A DNA stretch of 25,983 nucleotides from Lachnospiraceae bacterium UBA3641. GTDB taxonomy: Bacteria; Bacillota; Clostridia; Lachnospirales; Lachnospiraceae. Positions 8,337-15,000 of this stretch are shown in pieces (position 1 is the first letter of the stretch; every line of letters starts with the position of its first letter). The position numbers were made by a program, and so were the translations under genes. Below the pieces are notes generated by a model that saw only the letters and a list, made by a program, of their open reading frames with translations, was not told the origin of the DNA and ran no database searches. Location of the stretch: contig DFKQ01000021.1 in the NCBI GenBank assembly GCA_002373875.1, forward strand, positions 1 to 25,983, read 5' to 3'.

Positions 8337-9662
8337 TCATTCTTCTTCGGTCTTCTTCCTGCTTGCCCTGGGCTTACTCTCCTTGCAGTTTAGCGTTACG
8401 AAATCAACAGCCTTTTGGATCTTAAGATCCTCGGTGATCTGTTTCTTCTCGTAATCACCCATAAGATCCTTAAGCTTGCCGGCCTCCATCTGATACATTT
8501 CGGCCATCCTGTCTATTTCGTGATCGAATTCCTCATCCGATACTTCGAAATTCTCTTCCTTGGCAACAGCCTCAAGCACCAGCCTCGACTGGATGCGCTT
8601 CTCGGCACCCGGCCTCATCTGCTCAAGGAACTTATCCATATCCATACCGGTAAACTGGAAGTACTGCTCCAGTGTCAGCCCCTGCTGCTGAAGCCTTCCT
8701 GCGTAATCCTGCGCCATCTGTCGGGTCTGGGTGTCGATCATGGCATCGGGGATATCCATCTTGGAATCCTTAACGATAGCCTCGATAACGGCATCCTCTC
8801 TCTGTCTCTTGGCTTCTGTCTCCTTCTTCTCAAGGAGCTTCTTCTTGACATCTTCCTTATATTCTTTAAGTGTATCGAATTCCGATACCTCACTTGCAAA
8901 CTCATCATCAAGATCGGGAAGCTCCTTCTCCTTGATCTCATGAACAGTCACCTTAAATACGGCATCCTTACCCTTCAGCTCCTCCGCATGATAATCCTCG
9001 GGGAAGGTCACCTTAACCTCTGTCTCTTCATCTATCTTAGCTCCGATAAGCTGGTCTTCAAAACCGGGGATAAACGAACCGGACCCGATGGTAAGGGGAT
9101 AATTCTCACCCTTGCCGCCCTCAAAGGCCTTACCGTCAACAAAGCCCTCGAAGTCGATTATGGTCATATCCTTATCCTTAACAGGCCTGTCGGTAACCGT
9201 GATGGTACGTGAATTGGCCTCACGTTCCTTCTCGATCTCCTTGTCAACCTCTTCATCCGTCACATCCGTATCGATCTTGTCGATCTTGACACCCTTGTAC
9301 TTGCCCAGCTCCACTCCGGGCTTTAACGCAACCTCTGCTGTGAAGATGAATGACTTGCCCTTCTCGCACTGGGTAACATCTATCGAAGGCTGTGACACGA
9401 CCTCTATTTCCTTGTTCTCAGCCAGTTCCTTCTCATAAGCATCGGGTATTATGAAGTTGGCTGCATCCTCATAGAAAACCTCGGGACCGTACATCTTCTC
9501 GATCATCTGCTGGGGCACCTTGCCCTTCCTGAAACCGGGGATGCTCATCTTGCTCTTATTCTTCTGATAAGCCTTGGTCATTGCCTTTAAAAATTCATCC
9601 GCTTCAACCTCTATGGTAAGCTTAGCCATATTGTGTTCAAGCTTCTCTACCTGCATACTCAT
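8337..9662 (-). CDS. tig: Trigger factor, ribosome-bound chaperone
   Basis: A 441-residue chaperone and peptidyl-prolyl isomerase that binds at the ribosome exit tunnel and shields nascent chains. The ribosome-binding signature GFRKGKVP is at 43-50. An FKBP-type PPIase domain covers about 150-245 (IIDFEGFVDGKAFEGG, GSGSFIPGFEDQLIG). The C-terminal part is a long helical, charged chaperone cradle ending in a Lys/Arg/Glu tail. The ATG at 9662 has AGGAGG upstream with somewhat long spacing (about 12 nt). First gene of the tig-clpP-clpX-lon-engB block. It is preceded by a candidate extended -10 promoter and by the regulator cluster. Confidence 0.97.
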   Translation of the reverse strand: MSMQVEKLEHNMAKLTIEVEADEFLKAMTKAYQKNKSKMSIPGFRKGKVPQQMIEKMYGPEVFYEDAANFIIPDAYEKELAENKEIEVVSQPSIDVTQCEKGKSFIFTAEVALKPGVELGKYKGVKIDKIDTDVTDEEVDKEIEKEREANSRTITVTDRPVKDKDMTIIDFEGFVDGKAFEGGKGENYPLTIGSGSFIPGFEDQLIGAKIDEETEVKVTFPEDYHAEELKGKDAVFKVTVHEIKEKELPDLDDEFASEVSEFDTLKEYKEDVKKKLLEKKETEAKRQREDAVIEAIVKDSKMDIPDAMIDTQTRQMAQDYAGRLQQQGLTLEQYFQFTGMDMDKFLEQMRPGAEKRIQSRLVLEAVAKEENFEVSDEEFDHEIDRMAEMYQMEAGKLKDLMGDYEKKQITEDLKIQKAVDFVTLNCKESKPRASRKKTEEE

Positions 9663-9720
9663 TTCTGACTGATTCCTCCTAAATATCTACTAAAAAATGC
9701 AAAATACAATTACTCAGTAC

Positions 9721-9756
9721 GCTAGTATAACATATGTATATTCTAATTGCTAGTAT
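9721..9756. repeat. 8-bp direct repeat flanking the tig promoter region
   Basis: GCTAGTAT occurs at 9721-9728 and 9749-9756, starting 28 bp apart. One copy overlaps the predicted tig -10 box and the other covers the stop of the upstream regulator gene. It could be a pair of regulator contact sites, but a chance repeat in AT-rich DNA is possible. Confidence 0.3.
9724..9732 (-). promoter_or_regulatory. Candidate extended -10 promoter for tig
   Basis: Minus strand TGTTATACT is an extended -10 element (TG-N-TATACT; the hexamer matches TATAAT at five of six). It lies about 60 nt before the tig start. No good -35 is visible at 16-18 bp, which is tolerated for extended -10 promoters. Readthrough from the regulator genes is also possible, since no terminator separates them. 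Confidence 0.4.
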
Positions 9757-10070
9757 GATTTTTTACGATCCGTCACATCCATCGCAGTGACAACATCCTT
9801 GATACTGCCGGCCTGTGCTTCACTTAACCCCGATAAGTCAAGTATCGAATCATTCTCCACACCAAGAAGATAATCGGTTGATACCTCCAATACATCCGCA
9901 AGCTTTATGAGCTTCCCGTAGGTCGGCATCTTCTGTCCGGTTTCATAGGTACTTATTATGGACCTTGTCATGCCGATCCTGTCCGCCAGCTCCTTCTGGC
10001 TAAGTCCTTTATTATCGCGGAGAACCCTTACCCTCTCTCCGAATTTCTCCATTCTTGCTTCTTTCGTCAT
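9750..10070 (-). CDS. XRE-family transcriptional regulator, single HTH (copy A1)
   Basis: About 106 residues. A Cro/C1-type HTH covers residues about 8-65: FGERVRVLRDNKGLSQKELADRIGMTR in two-helix form, then STYETGQKMPTYGKLIKLADVLEVSTDYLLG. The C-terminal tail (LDLSGLSEAQAGSIKDVV) is a short amphipathic helix shared with the neighbouring regulators, perhaps for dimerisation. The frame extends upstream to TTG at 10097, but the ATG at 10070 has GGGGTG at proper spacing and is preferred. Likely a DNA-binding repressor of unknown target. It is the gene nearest tig and is probably cotranscribed with the other three regulators. Paralogue of the gene at 10761-11078. Confidence 0.85.
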   Translation of the reverse strand: MTKEARMEKFGERVRVLRDNKGLSQKELADRIGMTRSIISTYETGQKMPTYGKLIKLADVLEVSTDYLLGVENDSILDLSGLSEAQAGSIKDVVTAMDVTDRKKSY

Positions 10071-10109
10071 CTTTTTACACCCCGCTTGTTCGATCAAACC
10101 CCGTCGTTA

Positions 10110-10712
10110 TCATTTCATGCTCTGAACTATATTTTTAATAAGCTTCCTATTATCATCACTTAAGTTACCTATATTAATTATCTTCCCGGTATCAATTCCC
10201 AACAGTTCCTCTGTCGATACGTTTAATTCTTCCGACATCTTTACCAGCACCTCATAGGCCGGATACTTAAGGTCTTTCTCAAACATGCCCAGCAGTTCCT
10301 CGGAAATACCCAGCTGCCCTGCAAGCATGCCGGTACTTATCCCCCGTTCTTCCCTAAGCCTTTTTATCTGTCTCCCGATCCCTCTCTGGCGGTCAACTAT
10401 CTTTGACAGCCTCCTGAATTCTTCACCATCCGGTTCTTCCCCGTCAGCATTTGAATGATCTTCAATATCCGAGGGTCCTTCCTCCCATCCACACAGGAAT
10501 TCAGGTGTTACCTTAAGTATCTTAGCAAGAAGGACCAGCTTATCCTCACCCGGCCTTATCTTATCCAGTTCATATGCACTCAAGGCTCCCTTGGTAATGC
10601 CCACCCTGTCTGCAAGCTCCTGCTGGGTAATTCCCATTTGAACCCTGCACGTACGTAGTTGCTGACCTATCAAGGGGATATCCTCTCCCGCATACCTGCC
10701 ATTTGTTTTCAT
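10110..10712 (-). CDS. XRE-family regulator with two HTH domains (copy B1)
   Basis: A 200-residue protein with two Cro/C1-type HTH domains. HTH1 at about 14-72 contains MGITQQELADRVGITKGALS. HTH2 at about 112-168 (IKRLREERGISTGMLAGQLG) is more diverged. An acidic linker (EDHSNADGEEPDGEE) joins them. The C-terminus (LLGIDTGKIINIGNLSDDNR...) matches the tail of the two-HTH paralogue at 11108-11677. The ATG at 10712 has only a weak ribosome binding site; GGGAG is 13 nt away and the next in-frame codon upstream but one is a stop, so no better start exists. A covalently linked pair of HTHs could bind an asymmetric or two-site operator. Target unknown. Confidence 0.85.
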   Translation of the reverse strand: MKTNGRYAGEDIPLIGQQLRTCRVQMGITQQELADRVGITKGALSAYELDKIRPGEDKLVLLAKILKVTPEFLCGWEEGPSDIEDHSNADGEEPDGEEFRRLSKIVDRQRGIGRQIKRLREERGISTGMLAGQLGISEELLGMFEKDLKYPAYEVLVKMSEELNVSTEELLGIDTGKIINIGNLSDDNRKLIKNIVQSMK

Positions 10713-10760
10713 GATCTAACTCTTTACTCCCAACCGATAATCAATTAATACATTTCTTTA

Positions 10761-11078
10761 TTACATCCCATCCTGCGATTTCAGGAATACTTTATACAAC
10801 TCCTTAATATACTCCCTCTGCTTATCATCTATGCCCGACAAGTCAAGATAATCATCCGCATCATAGCCAAGCAAATAATCCGTTGAAACATTAAGAGCAT
10901 CTGCCAACTTAATAAGATTTAAATAGGTAGGGCTCTCCCTTTCCGTTTCATAACTTGCAAGCGATGATCTTCCTATATGAGTCATGTCTGCCAGCCGGAT
11001 CTGCTTTATACCCTGCTTCTCCCTTATTTCTTTCATTCTTTTTCCGAAGCCTACTATTTTATATTCGGGTGTACTCAT
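10761..11078 (-). CDS. XRE-family transcriptional regulator, single HTH (copy A2)
   Basis: About 105 residues. One Cro/C1 HTH covers residues about 10-68 (RMKEIREKQGIKQIRLADMT, SSLASYETERESPTYLNLIKLADALNVSTDYLLG). The tail LDLSGIDDKQREYIKELYKVF is like that of copy A1. The frame extends to GTG at 11093, but the GGAGGAG that would lie inside that extension sits exactly where a ribosome binding site should be for the ATG at 11078, so that ATG is chosen. Gaps to neighbours are 48 nt (after it) and 29 nt (before it), suggesting one operon. Role is probably DNA binding with autoregulation; the target cannot be read from the sequence. Confidence 0.85.
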   Translation of the reverse strand: MSTPEYKIVGFGKRMKEIREKQGIKQIRLADMTHIGRSSLASYETERESPTYLNLIKLADALNVSTDYLLGYDADDYLDLSGIDDKQREYIKELYKVFLKSQDGM

Positions 11079-11107
11079 TTGCTCCTCCGGCACGAATAAT
11101 CCCTTCT

Positions 11108-11677
11108 TTATCTCATTCCTGCGACCAGGTTCCTCATGATAGCCTTCTTATCCTCAGGCAGGGCTCTTATATCAAGCTTCTTGCCTGTATCTATTCCAAG
11201 CAGTTTCTCTGTCGTTACGTTAAAATACCTTGCGATCTTAAGCAGTGTCTCGTAAGAAGGTATTGCCAGATCATTCTCATATTTCCTTACAATAGTCACC
11301 GGAAGAGACAATCCATCCGCAAGCTCCTGACTCTTTAATCCCCTCTCTTCTCTAAGCTTCCTTATCTGATCGCCTATCCCCATACGCCTGCCATAAAGCT
11401 TTATTGTCCTATTATTCTCTCCTATATCGGCTGTAGTGGGAGATATCTCAAATCTTTCATCCAGGTACTCATCCCCGAATGAGAGCAGATAATCCGTACT
11501 CACGTTAAACATTCCGGCAAGCTCTATCAGGCGCTCGTAATCCGGCATTGCTTTACCTCGCTCGTAATTGCTTATGACAATATTGGTCGTTCCCAGCCTG
11601 TCCGCTAATTCCTGCTGGCTCATCCCGCTATGGATTCGGACCTTTCTTATTTTTTTACCTATATTTATTTCGCACAT
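11108..11677 (-). CDS. XRE-family regulator with two HTH domains (copy B2)
   Basis: A 189-residue protein with two Cro/C1-type HTHs. HTH1 at about 6-65 (IRKVRIHSGMSQQELADRLG, VSTDYLLS). HTH2 at about 100-157 (IRKLREERGLKSQELADGLS, NVTTEKLLGIDTGK). The tail LDIRALPEDKKAIMRNLV parallels copy B1. The frame opens at ATG 11713, but ATG 11677 has GGGAG seven bases upstream and is preferred. The longer version would translate through one arm of the inverted repeat. It is the first gene of the four-regulator unit and sits directly downstream of the promoter enclosed by the inverted repeats, so it is the gene most exposed to any switching. Confidence 0.85.
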   Translation of the reverse strand: MCEINIGKKIRKVRIHSGMSQQELADRLGTTNIVISNYERGKAMPDYERLIELAGMFNVSTDYLLSFGDEYLDERFEISPTTADIGENNRTIKLYGRRMGIGDQIRKLREERGLKSQELADGLSLPVTIVRKYENDLAIPSYETLLKIARYFNVTTEKLLGIDTGKKLDIRALPEDKKAIMRNLVAGMR

Positions 11678-11747
11678 ATAAAGACTCCCAACATAAAGCA
11701 TTGACAATTCCATACTTTACATCGGGAGTATCTTCTCTTATTTTCTT

Positions 11748-11777
11748 ATTTTATGTATTAATACCTGCTTATGTAAA
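11748..11777 (-). promoter_or_regulatory. Predicted promoter of the regulator operon
   Basis: Minus strand TTTACA (11777-11772), an 18-bp spacer, TAAAAT (11753-11748). Each hexamer matches consensus at five of six. The start point would be near 11741, giving a leader of about 60 nt that contains the left inverted-repeat arm. It points to copy B2 in the orientation present here. Confidence 0.6.
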
Positions 11778-11798
11778 TATCTTATCACGAAATACCTG
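11755..11798 (-). promoter_or_regulatory. Paired CAGGTATT boxes around the -35 element
   Basis: Minus strand CAGGTATT occurs at 11798-11791 and 11767-11760, 31 bp apart (about three helical turns), one on each side of the -35 hexamer. The second copy overlaps a perfect palindrome, GTATTAATAC (11755-11764), inside the spacer. Face-of-helix spacing suggests binding of a regulator, perhaps one of the XRE proteins acting on its own promoter. Confidence 0.4.
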
Positions 11799-11912
11799 AT
11801 TTTTCATCATGCCAGCACCGTTGTTCCTGATGTAAAGTATGAAATTGTCAAGGTACATGAGTCAGCAGATACATCCCCTGACTCCGTCTAATCTCTTAAG
11901 GCTTAAGGAGAA

Positions 11913-11934
11913 GCCCGCCGGGAACCCGGCGGGC
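11913..11934 (-). terminator. GC-rich hairpin, probable terminator of the giant surface gene
   Basis: Perfect 10-bp stem GCCCGCCGGG/CCCGGCGGGC with a 2-nt AA centre. It is flanked by CCTTTCCTTT on the plus strand and TTCTCCTTAA on the minus strand, so it could act in either direction, with only modest T-tracts. It lies about 67 nt beyond the stop of the giant gene and would also stop a transcript from the enclosed promoter if that segment were inverted. Confidence 0.7.
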
Positions 11935-11948
11935 CTTTCCTTTGCCTT

Positions 11949-11998
11949 GGGACTTAAGTGGGACTTAAGAACCGTCCCCAATTTCCAATTCCAATTTT
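11949..11998. repeat. Composite repeat with GGGGACGGTTC core
   Basis: Three parts abut the giant gene's stop codon. GGGACTTAAG is present twice in tandem (11949-11958, 11960-11969). GAACCGTCCCC (11969-11979) is the reverse complement of a core also found at 25970-25980. CCAATTT/CCAATT/CCAATTTT (11978-11998) forms a short triple repeat. From general knowledge, short GGGGACGGTTC repeats are scattered through clostridial genomes, sometimes near REP-associated transposases. No transposase is in this window. Confidence 0.55.
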
Positions 11999-12001
11999 GG
12001 T

Positions 12002-15000
12002 TTATTTTACTGCATTGATGCTGAATGACTTGTTTACGATCACGCCACCGTTGAATATCAGCTTAACCTTAATTGAACCCTTCTTGGAATCCTTGGTTGT
12101 AACTATGTCGATCTTACCTTCATCGGCATTATATCTTACGAATGCCTTGGTCGTGCCATCGAGGAACCAGCCATCAGCCGCGTTAAGATCTATATCATCT
12201 AACTGATCCTGTGTAGCGGCAAGGGTACCCTTGTTGATGAAGGTTACGCCGTCTTCAAGCGGAGCTATCGAGAAGGTCTTGCCGTTAACCTTATAGGTTG
12301 CAAGCACGTTAGTGTAGGCCGTTAAAGTATCAGTTCCAAGCTTAGTCTTATTAAGGCCTACTCCCGCTATCTTAACCGCAGGCTTCTTGGCAACCGGTTT
12401 GAAGCTTATTGCCTTCGTACAGGTCACTCCGGCCACATCAAGACTTACGGTAACATCATACTTGGTCTTCACGCTGAGCACTGCACCATCTTCCGGTGTC
12501 AGATATATCTGGTTAAGCCCTGCATTGTACTCAACATCGAAGAGCTTCTCGCTTGTCTCATCAATGATTACATCAGATATCTCACCGCTTATTCCCTTAA
12601 GCTGAGGGATGAGCACCATCTTCTGACCTGTGGTAAGATCCATCTTGGCCTGAGTCTTAAGGTTCACTGCCTTGTCCTTAAGTGCAAGGTCACTTACAGC
12701 AATTGTCAGTGAGTAGGTTGACTTGGTCTTGCCTGATCCTGTCTGGAACTTAACCGTGTAGTTGCCCTTCTTGAACTCAGCCGCACCATCCTTGAAGCCT
12801 ATTTCTATTTCGCCACTTGTAAGAGTCAGCGGATCGGTATCAGCGCCATTAGTAAGCTCAAGTCCTGAATTACCCCACTTGGAAGGATAGATAACAGATA
12901 CAGGATCATCTGCATCGATCGTACTGCTTCCGTTGATCAGAAGAGTGAAGTCCTGAGCCTCCTGCTTAGCAATATCACCATCTCCCTTGGCTACATTATT
13001 ATTCATGAATATCTTCTTAGCCGAACCTGTAAGTACATTCTTAGTTGCCTGGGCGATGGTGTAATTAAGCAATACGGGCTCAGACCAGTCTGCCAGCTTA
13101 ACGCTTATCTTACCTGCCGTCCTGGCATTGGCAGTTATTTCGATTCCGCCTGTTACATCAACAGATGCTGCCACCGAACCATCAGCAAGTGCCGGATTCT
13201 TACCCGAAGGAATGAAACCTATCTCAGCACCATCAAGATCAAGTGCTTCGTAAGCGCCGGTACTCTTTTTCTCTGTAACCGTGGTCGTGAAGGTCTGAGC
13301 TGCTACGCTAACATTGCCCTCAACATCTGTATCTTTTTTCGATATATTTACGGTTCCCTTGCTGCTTGTAAGCTTAAGTGCCGGCTTCTGGTAATATACA
13401 GGAAGCTGGTAGGTGAATACTCCGCCATCCGCAAGTGCCACCGTTATAAGGCTGTTTGCTGCTCCGGCCGCCGCCTTCCTGTCCTTGGCCGATGTTATTA
13501 TGGTCTTTAACTTAACTGCATCCTGCCCTGTAACTATATCGTAGTACTGGGCTGCCTTACCCGAAAGGGTTTTGGTGTCGCCAAGAGCATCTGCAAGTCC
13601 GGGTACTGCTATTACATTATCTGTCAAGAAGAGGTTGTAGCTCTTATAAGAAGCTACGCCGCTCTCTGCAGGCTCCGAAGGAGTGGAACCGGGTTTTGCA
13701 CCTGCTGCTGCCTTCTCGAAATCTGCCTGAGTTGCTGCCGATCCATCGGCCTTAACATACTCAGACTCGGTCTTGAAGAACTCATTACCGTCAGGATCCT
13801 GACTTACCGTTGCAGTCCACTTCTTAACTGCTCTCGTACCTTCACCATTAATTGCCCATGCTATCCTTGCCACAACCTTAACTACTTCGGTCTGCTCACT
13901 CTCGCTGCATGTGAATTCAGCCGTAACCATGGGTTCAGTATCATACCTAATTGGATTCGGCCATACGAAGTCACTCAGCGTCCACTTATGTTCATGCCTT
14001 GTAACCTCATAAGCATTTGTAAATTCCTGCTCGGAATAGGTTGTCTTGGCAGTGTAGGTCACAATATTGCCGCTTACAGTTCTTTCGACTGTTATATCTC
14101 TACTCTCGTCCTCCGAACTTTCCGTATATATAACGGTCTCATCCGGCGTTGCCTCATCTGCCACACAGGAGATCGTTACCTTAACATTGTAATTGTATTC
14201 ATTAGTTCCGGCCCAATCCCATTCATCCTTCCATACATGATCATGGTCGAACTTGGTCTCATTAGTATCCTTGTCGATCACATAAGCCTTCTGGGTCACA
14301 GGATCTGTGTATTTACCGGGAGTATCGGTGTCTGCCGTCATTGCATAGGTTATGATGACACCGTCTGAGTCAGCGTATCTCTGAACATCGTTTGAGTCCT
14401 TAACGAAATCAGCAGTAACTATATAGCCTTTTTCATCAAGATAGTACGCATTACCCTCAGCATCGGCATTTTCCTTGTATCCAGCAACTGTTACTTTGCT
14501 GCCGTCTGCAAGAAGGATCAGCTTGCCCTCTTCATCCCAGGCAGGGCCGCTGTAGGAAGATTCGAATGCATTACCATCAGCATCAAAGTAATATGTAGTA
14601 TTTCCTATCTCCTTGGCGGTCTTGCTTAACTCGTTGCCGCTTACGGTCACGTATCTGGTCTTACCGTCTTTCACATAGAGACCGTAAATATTAACGGTTA
14701 CCTCTTTGACATCGTAATCGTTGGCCGATGCAACCTTAAGCTTAGCCGTACCTGCCATACCGGGCTTAGACGTTACCGTAAAGCTGTAATGCTTTACCGA
14801 ATCCGTAGTACCCGGTGTAAGGGTTATCGTACTCACATTCCCTTCAGAAGTAGGGTTGGCATTAGCATCCTTAAGCAGGAAGAAACCATCCTCAGCATCC
14901 TCAAGAACGACATCGGATGTTACTGTTATTGCTGCATTCGAATTAGTAGGTGTTGTTGATATATCAATAGTCCTGGTCGTTCCCGCTGAGCTTGTCTGCT

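Larger units (their letters stand above)
11701..11851. repeat. 23-bp inverted repeat pair enclosing a promoter
   Basis: The left arm (11701-11723) and the reverse complement of the right arm (11829-11851) agree at 22 of 23 positions; the only difference is C versus T at arm position 10. Both arms begin TTGACAATT and end ACTTTACATC. Similarity then continues weakly inward (GGA shared). The enclosed 105 bp carry the predicted promoter of the regulator operon. Arm length, near-identity and enclosed promoter match the layout of site-specific invertible promoters, but also of paired operators or the ends of a small non-autonomous element. No flanking target duplication is visible. No recombinase gene is in the window. 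Confidence 0.85.
11678..12001. other. Intergenic region between giant surface gene and regulators
   Basis: There is no credible gene in these 324 bp. It holds, from right to left, a GGGGACGGTTC-type repeat next to the surface-gene stop codon, a GC-rich hairpin terminator, the 23-bp inverted repeat pair, and the promoter of the regulator cluster lying between the arms. The stretch 11852-11905 shows nothing beyond several CTTAAG hexamers. Confidence 0.8.

Noticed and set aside
10733..10745. ACCGATAATCAAT shared with 22743-22755
   Set aside because: A 13-bp match between two AT-rich intergenic sites is expected by chance several times in a window of this size, and the flanks do not match.
11701..11723. 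TTGACA at the outer end of each inverted-repeat arm as a -35 box
   Set aside because: At 16-18 bp downstream there is no acceptable -10 in either arm, so the TTGACA is better explained as part of the repeat.
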